Assembly (NCBI GenBank): GCA_037179335.1
Contig: JAKZHN010000042.1
Coordinates: 269,870-333,869 of the forward strand
DNA length: 64,000 bases
Direction: 5' to 3'
Origin: Cyclaneusma minus
Lineage: Eukaryota; Ascomycota; Leotiomycetes; Marthamycetales; Marthamycetaceae
Shown here: one piece after another, positions 25,601-36,698 of the stretch
Numbering within the stretch: position 1 is the stretch's first letter
Layout of the letters: each line of letters begins with the position of its first letter
The notes under the pieces: model-generated
What the model saw: only the letters and a program-made list of their open reading frames with translations
Told to the model about the DNA's origin: nothing
The model's database searches: none
Program-made: the position numbers and the translations under genes

Positions 25601-27200
25601 CATAATTAGGATACAGGCTCGAATGCAGTAGACCATGTCTTATAGCGATTGTCCCAAGCAAGATCAGACGGGAAATTGCTGCCTGAAATGTTCGCCGCTT
25701 GTTTCCATTACACGACCGACATCCACTCTAATATTGGTTGCAGTGGTACAGCAGAGTAATCTCCAGCTACAGGCAACATACGCAAAGCACAGTAAGACAA
25801 GACACCGTGGTATGAAGAATAAAGACTCTGATTTGTCGCGGCAGTACGTGATCGACGAATAAGTACTTTCAAGTCCAATACAATGGCCCCTATTCACAGG
25901 TAGAGTAAGGTACCTTGCCAACGTGGTGTACCGGGATCTTGCAGCACTATCTTACAGAGATCGATCTGCCAGATCAAAACCACGAGGGGAAGGAGAAAAG
26001 CAAAATAGGAGACAATGACCGTGGCTGGAGCTAGCTGAAATGCTACTTTGGAGCTCGTACGGTACAACATGGAGCCGAAGCTTGGGGTCGACATGTAGCA
26101 CACAGTGGGGAACACCTGTCTAGAGGGAGGTACTTGAGACTTTGTACTTTTACCGCGTCACGGGATGATAGGAAACGCCATAAGGATGACTCGCACATGC
26201 GCGTGCCCGCCTTGTCGAAGCCGTCGTGGTGTTCATCCCGTGGTAATCAAGGATCGCAAAAGTCCATTCCAGACGTAATCTGAAGACGGGTGAAGAAGAT
26301 AGAAGTTCGGACTGAACTGACATCCAACCGTTCACTTGACATCGAACACTGGAATGGACACGATACTCTCGCCGGTTGGCACCCATTGCTCCCCTCTTGT
26401 GGCGTTACTTGCAACACCTCAACCGAGAGCGGCAAAATTGAGGTCTTTTTTACCGACCGGTTGGGGCTCCACACCAGCTTGGTTCTTTGGCGCTGCTGCG
26501 GCAACACCATCAGCGTGGGATTTGCTTGAAGGTGTGTATTACAGCCCCGTTCCCAAAGCGCCCACCGTTAAGCTCAAACCCGGACCAATCCCCGGAGCAC
26601 ACTGAAGACAGCAGAACCAATGATGCTGCCATTGTTGCCCACATCGAAGGCATTGTGTAAGATCCATCGTGGAATCTACATCTGCTTCAATTACAGCTTC
26701 AGCAAGCGAGCACAGGTTCTGTTTCTGAGGATTATTTGGGATATCCGCACGTAAGATAGGCTAGACGCCCGTCAGTTGAGCTCGTACGGAGCTGTCGAGT
26801 GTATCTGTTACCATCAATGATTGGCTAGTGACTTTCTGTGCAGGCAGACTGACTGCACTACATGTATCTCGTTGCCTGATGGACTTACACGAATCGAGCA
26901 CTGAGTACATGAATCTAACCCATAAGTCTGCGGTCCACCAGGTCCGTAAACACCAGCACCACCACCTTCTTTAGAAAATAATTAATAGCTCAAGTACCTA
27001 TTAAGCTCTACCTGCGGCTCATTCGAGAAAAGGAAAAGATTATCATCGCTACTAGCAACTGTGCTTTGTTTTGAGATAGACTTCCAGACTCGGGCTTAAA
27101 GGCCAAGACCGCCACAACGAAACAAGGCCAAGAGTGTGGTACCCTTATACCTTTACTTCAGTTTATCCCCTTCTCTTTCACTCTGAATACCTTCCGAAAG
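22671..27200. other. 4.5-kb gene-poor region
   Basis: No frame here shows a recognisable domain or a convincing exon chain. Open frames up to 190 codons exist (for example 23343-23915) but are low-complexity Ser/Pro/His sequences produced by repeated CAC/CTC-rich DNA. The region lies between the putative cluster regulator and the AflR-like regulator. It may be a cluster boundary, decayed sequence, or contain a non-coding RNA that I cannot recognise. Confidence 0.5.
23531..23704. repeat. short imperfect direct repeats
   Basis: A block at 23531-23580 (CACTCCAGCTCGCCGCCAGG, then CTCTCACAGCCGCCAG) returns in altered form at 23658-23704 (CACTCCAGCTTCCCTGCCGC, then CTCTCACAGACGCCAG). A partial copy (TCACAGCCGCCAGG) lies between them. 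The function is unknown. Confidence 0.5.
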
Positions 27201-29205
27201 ATGATGTCAGACTATGCTCTGGATTTCAGGGACAGTTTCGATCTCGGAACGATGCAATTCAACCAAGGGGAGACAGAACAGCCAAGGCCTCTGGCTTGTG
27301 TCCGATGCCATCAATCCAAGCTCAGATGCACGAGAAACTCTTCCAGCGATTGCGAGCGTTGCCTAGAAACTGGGAACCAATGCATTGCCAGAGCACCTCA
27401 GCGGATGGGAAGACCCAGAGACCCGACTCGAAGGACTAGAAGGAGAAAATCAGCAAACAAGACGGCTCAGACCAACGCTGGGGCCAGGAAAAGCGAGGGA
27501 AATGCTGCGAGTGAGGGCTCGGATAAGCCCTTTCTCTTGCCACGGGGCTCCGAAGGTGACTTCGTGTCTTTTGAAGAGGCTGCCCGGCCTTGTGCATCAG
27601 CGTCTCTTTCGTCCAAGAATTTCTGGGATGTCAACGGTGAAGACAGATGGTATAATGACAAGCACCAAGAGTTTGATCCCAACAACATGTTTGGACAACG
27701 GGGTCACCATACCTCATCTGTCAGCACATACATGGAAGAATCTATAAGTTAGTACCCCTTTAACCTCGAGTTGTTCCATGAGACGAACCGAATACTGACA
27801 ATTTGAAGACGAGGAGACATACCAAGAACAACATGAAACTGAAATCTGCTCTTCCTCAGATGAAGAGTCTGAGAGTGGAGATACCCTCGAACAGACCTTT
27901 CAACATATTCCACCAAGCTTCAAAAGTCCCCACCATTTGACTATGGACATGGAAAACATCTTCGGGCCGGTGTCGTTGCTCAATGATGCCCCGGGCCTGA
28001 CACAATTTCCATCAAGGAGCCCCCACCGTCCAACAGTGGTCTCTCCCCATACGTTGACGCCAACGTTGACACCGAACACCACAACTCACCATCCGGCTTC
28101 CGAGACCCAACCAAATATCTATTCGAGCATGCCCGACTTTTCACCAAGTCACGACCTCTCAAGTCTCTGTCTCACACTATTCCAGTGCTCAGAAAGGTTA
28201 TCAAGTCTGACTACTCCACCCGGAAATGACAATACCCCCGCCTTCACTACCCCCTCCGAACTCGAGACCGCAGGCCCCGCTCCGTCCTCCAGCCAGGCTT
28301 GGGACCAACTAGGGGTAGATGCAATCCTCCAAGCCTCACAGCGATTCATCGAAATCCTGCAACCACGCCCAGCCACTCCACTCCCAACCAGGCCCAGCAC
28401 AAGCGTCCACCGCCGCGCCGGAAACTTGTCAATATCTTCCATATCATCAGCCTCCGATATGCGCCGCGCATCCGAAACACCCTCCTCATTCTTCTCAGAC
28501 TTCCCGTCTCACGCCAACCAGCTCCCACCGGGCGGAGTAAACCCTGCCCGAATAGTATCCGAAAGTCAGAATATGTATCGCAAACCCATCGACTCCGCGA
28601 CAATCCTCCTCGTAGTCGCCTGCTACGTGCGCCTATTACAAGTCTACGGTCCCTTCTTCGACACAATCCTGCACACCCAACAACAGCGCCGTCTCCAACT
28701 CGCCCACCAACTCTCCACCACCACGCCACCACTCTTCAATTTCAGCGTCGGCAATTTCACAGCCCCATCCTCGTCCGAGCTGCAAACAGTCATGCTCGTG
28801 GAAACAGTCTCTCACCTGACCGATCGCATTGAGAAAAGCATCCTCGTCGCGCTAGAAACAAGACCGGTTGAGAATCATACTGCGAATAACCACGGCGTCG
28901 GCGCGAATCCGCATCTTCAACATGCGATGACGAATGGTATGGGTGATTTGTGCGAGTTTCGGATGGGGGCTTGTGGTGGAAGGCAGGGACTGGAGGGTGG
29001 AGGAAGTAGGAGGTCGAGTAGTGGGTTTGCGAATACGACGCCGTCGTCGGAGAATGGGGTGCAGGGGAAGCTGTCGGATCGGGCGGCGGATGCGCTGGGG
29101 GTGGCGTTGCAGGGGGTGGTGGAGGATATCAGGGTTCGGAATTTGGGGTTGAGGAAGACGCTGAAAAGGTTGAGGAAGGTTTTGCAGCAGTCTACTGCGT
29201 TGTAG
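27201..29205 (+). CDS. AflR-like Zn(II)2Cys6 transcription factor
   Basis: DNA-binding regulator resembling the AflR group that controls polyketide clusters. ATG 27201; one intron (27748-27808); 647 residues. The zinc cluster is CVRCHQSKLRC, then CERCLETGNQC (C-x2-C-x6-C-x8-C-x2-C-x6-C) at about residues 33-60. A basic stretch follows (RPRDPTRRTRRRKSANK). The middle is Ser/Thr/Pro-rich. The C-terminal half has the hydrophobic block ILLVVACYVRLLQVYGPFFD typical of the group, and ends in a basic helix (LRKTLKRLRKVLQQ). An ATG one codon downstream is an equal start choice. It is 4.5 kb from the putative cluster regulator; whether it acts on that cluster is unknown. Confidence 0.9.
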
Positions 29206-29973
29206 GCTTTGGGGTGTCGGACTTACCTAGAGGATAGAAGTGTGACGCTAGTGCTGGGAATTAGTTTCTAGTTTCGTGATCAGGGATGGCCGCTGTCGGG
29301 CTTTCTGTGAGAGATGACGGAGGTCTGGGCAGAGAACGAATACGGCTTTGAAAGATTAAATACCTTACGAACTGAGGCTTCATATTCGCTTATGTCCTTC
29401 GGACTCGGTTTCAAAATCAAGTCCCGGAGTTAGGGGAGTATCAGGCATGGAGAGAAGCACACACATTACCGGGCTTGATTAGCTTGACCCTCACCACGCT
29501 CTATCTGGCTAGGTAGACATATTCCAAGAGCTGAAGGGTGTGGATATCAACCAGGCGCAAGATTAGTCCAGAAAGAAGTTCTAGAGCAGTAAAGCCGTGG
29601 CTCATAGGTCATCTGCATCGAAGGATGCACTCCTAACAGCTTTCTCTCGTACATACACGGCTTAAATCGAGGGGTTCAAAGAGGAGAATAGAAAAGCTTC
29701 ACAGCTTTTTGTGTTTTCTTTTTTTTTCGTGAGGTTGATTAAGTTGAAACTGTACCTTAGTACGTGTATGATGATGATTGATGAGCGCATCTCACATTGT
29801 GAGATTCCAGCAACTATATGAATAACTGCAGCCAGGCGTAAGGTACATGACGAATAGCTCCGCAACTTGGGCCCCCCACACAACAAGAGACCTTCCAAGA
29901 TAAGACACCTCCAGTCTACCATAACTTTCCGGGCACCACGGAGGGGCGCATCGAGACTGACGGATCGTTTCCA
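29206..29973. other. intergenic, no gene seen
   Basis: About 770 bp between the 3' ends of two convergent genes. It has a T-rich tract near 29720 and no coding signal that I can defend. Confidence 0.5.
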
Positions 29974-31284
29974 TTACCAAGTCGCAAGTCCATTGTTGCC
30001 ACCAATAGACAGGACAGCTGGATGGATCTTCGGCAGGCAGAAATTGGGGTGCGGGACCTCCATAGGGATAGGCCTATCGCTGTGCCTGTGATCACACAAC
30101 GCCTCGTAGACCAAACGCCATAGCAGGGTCATCTCCTCGCCATTTCCATGGTCAAAGTCAAAGCTCTCCCAATGATGGTCTGACCCGAGGGCAAGCGTGA
30201 GAGCTCCACTAGATTGAGGGTAACCATTTTGGCGAGACACGAGCACGAGCTGGTCTAGATATGGATAATTCACCATTAGAGTCTCGAACTTTGCGCAGAA
30301 GAAGTCAGATTCATCCATTTTGTACGCGACTGCGGGAGCCGACAGATGGTCCCAGATGAGGCGGAAATCGATGGCGAGGCATGCCAACCAGATGTAGCTA
30401 TTGGCTGGGTCGCTCAATTCGAAGAAATCCTGAAGGATGAGTTCATCGCGCAGTTGATCGCCAAGATAGAGCGTATCCAGGTTGAAGTTGAATGGAATGA
30501 AAGCACCTTGATCTTTTCCGAAGCGCAGAGGCCGACTTCTGAAAGCCTCATGACGCGACTCCCTATTGACGTGAAGGTTGACGAAGGGTCTTGAGCCGAA
30601 GCATCCATCGTCATCCACAAGAACTTCGACTAGGCGGTGGCCTGGCATGTTCAATGTCCATATCTTGCATCGGAGCTCAACTGGTAGTTTGCGGAAGAGG
30701 TGGAACTCGGTACAACCGGGTGCATGTGCGGCAGGTACAGATGGGATACTGCTGCCTTCTTGCACATATTCGTATTCTGACTTCATGGCGTCGACATCAC
30801 GCAACTCAGCGTCCAAAGAGTCGGCAATCGATATGTTGTCACCCTCTTCGCCAAAGTCTTGCCGGAGCCAGCGTAGTTGATTCTGGAAAAGAAGCTCCCA
30901 GGGCCCTGGTAATTGATCATAGTCGACGTGAGGAACCTCCACAGGCTTCTTCTCGACCTTGAAGTAGTCGGTGATGAGCTTCTGCTTTCGAGGAAGAAAG
31001 TAGTCGGTGATAAGTTTCTGGTTTCGAGGCACGATGCCATCAAAGACGGGGCTTGGGCTTCGAGATGAATCGTCACTCGAGACGGAGTCGGCGTCTTCCA
31101 TCGCGTTGGTGGGGATCTTGTCGGTAGGGTCTGTTTGTTGCACGGCCTCCTTGCTGGCGAGGGATGAAGTGTAGATGCGACCCGGGAGTGATGGTGGAGG
31201 TGGAGGGGTCGGTGCCGAGCTGGGATCAATTGGCTCGAGCTGGTGGGAGAGGACAAGCCGAGAGATTTGTCTCAATCGAGTCAC
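29974..31284 (-). CDS. 2EXR-domain protein with two tandem PIP-degron-like motifs
   Basis: Fungal protein of the 2EXR family, whose function is unknown. The domain begins near residue 196 with FHLFRKLPVELRCKIW and continues through NLHVNRESRHEAFR. The long N-terminus is disordered and Pro/Ser-rich. It carries two copies of QKLITDYF, at residues 89-96 and 101-108, each with a Lys four residues after the motif (K100, K112). This fits the PCNA-binding PIP box (Q-x-x-hydrophobic-x-x-aromatic-aromatic) and also the stricter PIP-degron form (T-D plus a basic residue at +4) used by CRL4-Cdt2. Two starts are possible: ATG 31284 (436 residues) or ATG 31101 (MEDADSV). Both keep the motifs. No intron is needed. 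Confidence 0.85.
   Translation of the reverse strand: MTRLRQISRLVLSHQLEPIDPSSAPTPPPPPSLPGRIYTSSLASKEAVQQTDPTDKIPTNAMEDADSVSSDDSSRSPSPVFDGIVPRNQKLITDYFLPRKQKLITDYFKVEKKPVEVPHVDYDQLPGPWELLFQNQLRWLRQDFGEEGDNISIADSLDAELRDVDAMKSEYEYVQEGSSIPSVPAAHAPGCTEFHLFRKLPVELRCKIWTLNMPGHRLVEVLVDDDGCFGSRPFVNLHVNRESRHEAFRSRPLRFGKDQGAFIPFNFNLDTLYLGDQLRDELILQDFFELSDPANSYIWLACLAIDFRLIWDHLSAPAVAYKMDESDFFCAKFETLMVNYPYLDQLVLVSRQNGYPQSSGALTLALGSDHHWESFDFDHGNGEEMTLLWRLVYEALCDHRHSDRPIPMEVPHPNFCLPKIHPAVLSIGGNNGLATW
30949..31020 (-). repeat. 36-nt tandem duplication encoding two PIP-degron-like motifs
   Basis: Two adjacent 36-nt units encode QKLITDYFLPRK and QKLITDYFKVEK. The codons differ at several third positions (for example CTT/CTC for Leu). 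This suggests the duplication is not very recent and that the protein motif has been kept. Confidence 0.85.
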
Positions 31285-32151
31285 GGAGTATCAGGAGGAA
31301 GATGAGAAGGGTGTCGGGCTTGAGTGAAGGGAATCAGTTCGTGGCACGCGACAGTCGCGAGGTGTGGTGAAGGTGGAGTCATCAAAGGTGTTGATGAGGC
31401 GTGAACGCGGTGAGGTGGAAACGGAGAATAACTGAAGTGCTGGAGGGTGCGAAGCTTTGTACTGGTCGGTGCCTAAGAGCCCATTCCTCAATGGGAACTG
31501 GGAGGTCATGTGACGTATTAGCGCTTCCACGTGGAGCTCGGACCGCAACACTTTCATTATTGAACGTCAATGACTTTTTCAAAGAAGTAGAGGGAGAACT
31601 CACAGATGAGGTCGATGGCTTCACGTCCGATCTCGGAATAGGGAGGTCGACACCTTACCTAGCCAGCGTCCAGCTCTGCAGCCGCTATACTTACTTTAAG
31701 TGCCAAATTTAATTGAGGATCTATCGACCACTACCTCCACTCCAACCTTGATCGGGAGAGCAGGAAGAGAATGGTGGTCTAACCGGTCTTAAGGCCCCTA
31801 ACCATTCCTAAGTCTTGCTCCAGTACCTTCTATCTGTTAGCAGTCTAGTGGACTGCACCAATAGCTTGGATTATCACCCAAGATAGAGAAATCACTCAGT
31901 TGTCCCCTGAGCTTTCTTTACCTGACAGGAAAGTGGTGCCCGAAGTGACATTTGAGCGTGTCTGTGGAATCACAGTATTGACCCAGGCGTCGGTCCGTAA
32001 CAGGGAAATTCAGGCGCCGATGGCAACGAATCCAGAATTCTGTCCAGTGCTTCAAGCCGCCATGAATTCGTCTTATACAGGTGGACTATCGTACACTTAT
32101 CACACCACCCAACACCTACCATAAGCCACACTCTGAGGTATTTTCTTAAGT
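31285..32151. other. intergenic, no gene seen
   Basis: About 870 bp between the 2EXR gene start and the mL38 stop. It contains open frames on both strands but none with a known domain. It probably holds the 2EXR promoter and leader. Confidence 0.45.
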
Positions 32152-33543
32152 TTACCTTCCATTCAAAGTCCACCTCTTTCCTCTCTTGCCCAGTCGGTGC
32201 AAGCCCAGCCTCCTGATACCCAGAGGCTTGTACTTGGCCTTGAAATGCTTGGCCTCCCATCCACGAGGCTGCTGCTTGACCTTCAACGCCACCACCTTCG
32301 TCCTCTTGAACTCAATATCCGCACCTGGAATGTTGTGTCTCTGCATCACACCCGCAGTGCCCTCATCCCACTGGGTTCTGAAAATATTAACACCAATAGG
32401 GATAGGCTGGAATTTGCCCACAAAGCTTCTCAAGGTGAAGTCGTCGCGCCTGACCCACTTCTTCATCTTCTCAACATCAAAAACTTGTCCTGGTCGCTGT
32501 TCGAGAACGAAGACTGTGAGGCGATGGTACGGCGAGCCTTTCTGGGCAAAGGGTGGGAGCCAAGAAAGGACCGTCTTGTCGTCCTTGACATTCGCGAGAG
32601 GAAGCGAAGTTGTCGTGGGGTCGATAGGGATGTTCGTGGCCAAGTAGTGGCAACGTGAAGAGAATTTGTCGCTCTCGGGATCGGGGACGTCGGAGTCGAC
32701 TACGACGACCGTAATCAGACGCTCTCCCTTGTCGAAGACCTGAACCTGTAGTTTCGCAGGTTTCTCACTCACTCTGGAGTCGACGAATTCACCGGGCACA
32801 ACTTTGCGTCTGCCAAACGCCAGGCGCACGTCTGCTGTCGGCTCAAGATGCGGTAGCAGATCCGGTACCACCTTCATCTGCTCTATTCGCTGCACAATGA
32901 TCTTGCGGGCATATTCCCTCCATTTCCTGTCCGCCATATATCGATAGATGGGTTTTGTCATATCGACTGGAATTCTGCATTAGCAATGCCTTCGGTCGAG
33001 CCGGAGTCCGCGAAACTTACTCTGTCCGTCCTCAAATCTCTTCTTGATCAAGGGATCATTGATATCGGCCATGATCTTCAACTGTTCCAGATGGTGCCGC
33101 ATCGCCTGCAGCGAATCCTGCTTCGAACGCTCGCCCCCTTTATAGGTAGCCCCATCCTTCGCTTCCAGCTTCTCGATTCTCCGCCTCTGTTCCGTAATCA
33201 AGTCCAACTTCTCCTGCCGGTCGGCCTGCAACACCTTCCTTGCCTCCTGAAAGCACTGGTAGGGTAACTGCTCGAAGGGCACATTTTCGGAACTCCGGAT
33301 GGCGGCACGTCGTCTGCGAGAACCAATTGGGTGCAGACCGGTCTTCATGAGCTTCTTTTCGAGGTACTCATAGGTGACGGTATTGGGATCGGGGACGGGC
33401 GCGGACTGGACCTCGACCGAAGCTTCATCGCGTGCTCGAATGGTGGTGGTGAAGCTGCGGGCGGCAGACCGGCAGAGCTGCGAATTCGAGTGCTGCTGGA
33501 TGCATCGTGCCAAGGGGTTCGCGACCCTCTGGCAATTGGACAT
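32152..33543 (-). CDS. MRPL35: mitochondrial ribosomal protein mL38 (PEBP-like)
   Basis: Component of the large subunit of the mitochondrial ribosome (mL38; yeast Mrpl35). ATG 33543; one intron (32967-33020); 445 residues. The N-terminus is Arg-rich with almost no acid (CRSAARSFTTTIRARD), fitting a mitochondrial import signal cleaved around residue 35. A coiled-coil-prone stretch (about 115-160) precedes the PEBP fold. Recognisable blocks are DKFSSRCHYLATNIPID, SPYHRLTVFVLEQRP and FRTQWDEGTAGVMQRHNIPG near the C-terminus. In this family the PEBP fold is structural and no lipid-binding role is expected. Name given by homology from memory. Confidence 0.92.
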
Positions 33544-34221
33544 GATGATGCTGCGAACCGCGGAGCAGCGAATGTATCGGCGTTGAAGGTCACTCTAGAA
33601 ATTTGTCGAGACTAGAGCAGCTTGAAGCACGTGCCAAGCCGGCCGCGGGCGCTCATTTATCCGACCTGAATCTTCATTCAACCTCGCGAATGATGAAGCC
33701 AACTCCTTTTCATGATAACATATATAAGTGTCGCGACTGCAGATTGATTTTTGTCTGCTTCTGCGAATTATTCTGACTGCCTTGAGTGCCCGAGTAAGAA
33801 ACTTGGAACAAGTCATGCAGGCAAACAGCAACTCTATCCCGTTTTGATGTCTGCCTCTCAGGCGTTTTGAGAATCCGAAATTGGAGAACGGTCTGACTGA
33901 GGCCCCAAAGCTTAGCGATTTGCTGATATCAATCCCCAGTATGCTTCAGATGGTACATTGTGGCACTACATTGTTGGGGTATATATGTCTAATGGTCTCG
34001 CTACGGAGAAGGGAATACATGTTTCTTTTCGTCGCCTTTGATCCAACTTGAACATTGTAAGAGGTATGATGACCCAGAGAGAAAGACGCCAATCCTTCAC
34101 CCGGAGACGACCACTCCCTTCCCAATAATTCCATCTACGTCGACTCTCCCCATTCTGATCCATTGTCTACAGGCTTCACACGGCACTCATTAATCACGCT
34201 CCTTTACGATATTCCAAAACT
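33544..34221. other. intergenic, no gene seen
   Basis: About 680 bp holding the mL38 promoter and the 3' flank of the second seven-helix gene. No coding signal is seen. Confidence 0.5.
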
Positions 34222-35496
34222 TCAAAAGTCTCCGTTTTCATAATGCCATCGTGGGGCACTTCGAATTTCGAGGGATTCCTCGCTCTCCGGACCACAACTA
34301 ATTGCACAAGTTTGCCGTGTCGCGCCCTTTTCGAAACTCGGTGAGCTCGACAACTCGTGCGCCTCAATATCCGCGTGCTCGTCAAAGTGTCCGCTGCCAA
34401 AGAGTCTCTGACCGCGACTTTCCACGACTCTTTTCCGGAAAGCGGCTAACTGCGAGATCTGGCTCTTGTGACGGCTGCGGTATCCGCCACTGCCGTCAGT
34501 GCCCGAGCCCCCAACACGGAAGAATTTGCCGAAAAGGGGACGCATGGCTGCGAGGGAGCAGGCTGTTATTCCGACTCCGGGTTCAGTGACACTCCAGATT
34601 ACGAGATCTATTTGGTGAGCATGTTAGCGTCAAGACATCGGCTACAAGAAGGGGAGCGCGACGGGTGAGGGGGGGGGGGGGGGACGTACTGGCTGTGTCA
34701 TACAGGGCATCTCCTTCAAACGTTACGGCGTCGGCGGCGCTGGTGACGCGAATGATGGTTACTGCGCAGGCCAAGATACCCAGTCCCATGATGAAGAGAA
34801 GCGAAATTTGAGAAGGCCTGTTCAATTGCAGGTCTTTCATGAGTATGCCTGGAATCAAGGCCATGATAAGATCGATACAGGCGCTCAAAGCGCTTTGGGC
34901 CGCACTTGTATTCGTAATAACGTGATCCTCGAAGCAGGTCCCCGGTTGTGGACCGGAGACTTGTTCCCAAACATGAGATACAGGATTGCATTGGAAGATA
35001 ACCAGGAGCATCCAAACGGCACTATAGGTAAGATAGACAACCGTGGTTCCGATGAGCAGTCGAGTTTGCCATTTGGCTCTGCAAATCCGGAGAAGCATGA
35101 TAAGGATTGAGACGCGAACCAAGCTGGCGCCGAAAGCAAAGAACACTTCGAGTAGCCACCAGCATTTAAAAGCAATGGGACGATGTGCCGGCTCGATATC
35201 TGGTAGGTGTTTACCAATGCCCCAATGTACGCCGATAATAAGATCGATACACACCGCTGAGTAGAAAATCTGGGAAAGCTATTAGCACTGGCTCTCCCAG
35301 ACTGTAGAGTGTTCTTTCGTGCCTCGCTGCCAATGAGAAACCAATCGTCTAAGCCCCAACTCTTGGTCAAAAACAGGCGGACGTAGCAGCGCAAGGCAAC
35401 TAGGGTGCAGGTCAGAGTCAAGCAGACAATAGCCACTGCAAGCAGGTCGGGGCCCCTGGTCTGCGAAGGGTCCGAGGGAAGGCCGACCAATGACAT
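34222..35496 (-). CDS. second seven-helix membrane protein, rhodopsin-domain/PTH11-like
   Basis: Integral membrane protein of the fungal rhodopsin-domain family. Start ATG 35496 (MSLVGLPSD); an in-frame ATG at 35553 is an alternative. Inferred introns are 35270-35322 and 34608-34689, giving 379 residues. The first has no GT donor that keeps the frame. A GC-AG intron (GCACGA to TTTCCCAG, with GTGCTAAT as branch site) joins DDWFLIGSE to IFYSAVCIDLIIGV. The second contains a 15-C tract. Helix blocks are LLAVAIVCLTLTCTLVALRC, CWWLLEVFFAFGASLVRVSI, LTYSAVWMLLVIFQC and ISLLFIMGLGILACAVTIIR. A 120-residue polar tail follows. If the GC donor is wrong, exon 1 is frameshifted. Ligand unknown. Confidence 0.82.
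34669..34683. repeat. 15-G homopolymer inside an intron
   Basis: Fifteen G on the plus strand (C in the transcript) just inside the second intron of the seven-helix gene, five bases after the donor GTACGT begins. Confidence 0.9.
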
Positions 35497-36698
35497 TGTA
35501 TAGATGATCTCGTCGTCGAGAACGCGTCGATAAGTGTGATAAAGTACAGTCAATGTACTGTTCTAGGGATGGATGACTTCACAGGAATCTCTTAGGAGTA
35601 GGCGCAGGTGAATATCATATAAACAGAGCCGACATGCTGGTCAAAGAGAATCAGAAAGGTTGCGATTCGGATGACTTCGCCTAAGTCGTGGACAGAGCAT
35701 TCGCTCGGGAAGAAAGGAAGGGTAATAGCAGGAAAATCACGTAGGTGGTAGGTTGATAGCCAGGACGAAGGGCATTCGAGAAATCGAAGTCGACGGTCTC
35801 GGCGATCTCTGGACTCAGCCGCATCCTGGGATATCGGCAGGTGTAGGTCGGGCAGGGTCTTTAGTATGGTTTGTGCGGATTAGAGTTCCTGGCTCGGGAG
35901 GAAGGGGTAGTGGTCCCACGCCGAGGACCCGCAACCACCAAGACGTCAAGCTTGAAATGCGCGATACGGGCTAGCTATCGCGACGTCTCGAGCTCAAAAC
36001 TATGTTCCTAGCGTCGCCATGGTGCCAGAGCGGGCGGGATGAATGGCTGTACCTGTGGTGCAAGATCGATCTGTGGCGAACTCAATCCTTGACAAACCAT
36101 AGCCCAGACCAGTGGGAAGGGTATACATATATTCAAATTGGTGACTCTTTTTCATCAAGTAGCCGACACCAGTAGCCAGTGTGGATGTTGAGATGTAGTT
36201 TTCCACTCACACTCGCCGCCCTGAGGATGGGAGTTCGACTTGGGGTAAAACCCATGGCGAACCCCCTAGGGAGCTGCTTTTTTTTTGCTGTATTAAGTTT
36301 TGTTTCTTTTACTAATTATTATGCCGCTTTCCAAATATTTATAGCTTTTTTTCTGAGTCCGCAAAGGTCGGTGTTGTTTTGAGGGTGTTCCTGGGAGCAG
36401 ACTAGACTGTGTCAGAGCGGGATGAGAGGCTGCATATTTTGATGCCAGATCCGAAATCATCTGACTTGCACCCCTGAAAGAGAAGACTCCATTCACGACA
36501 TATCCTGGTGATTGTGGGGAGTTCGTGAAAGCATAGAGCCAGTTGATCACGCCGGGTCATTATTCCTTCCTCTTACTCTAGCTAGTATCTCCAACCTCAC
36601 CAGCTACTCTGTGCGAAGCACACTACATTGGTCAGCTCGATGACCGTCTTGATGGGGAGATCCTGGATGTTGAGCTTCAGCTCGCGCCATCACCAAGC
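35497..36698. other. intergenic, no gene seen
   Basis: About 1.2 kb between the seven-helix gene start and the peptidase stop. It has an AT-rich patch near 36280-36370. No recognisable gene. Confidence 0.5.

Noticed and set aside
26290..26605. overlapping 79- and 89-codon frames
   Set aside because: No known family and no splice context. Compositionally odd but not supportable as a gene.
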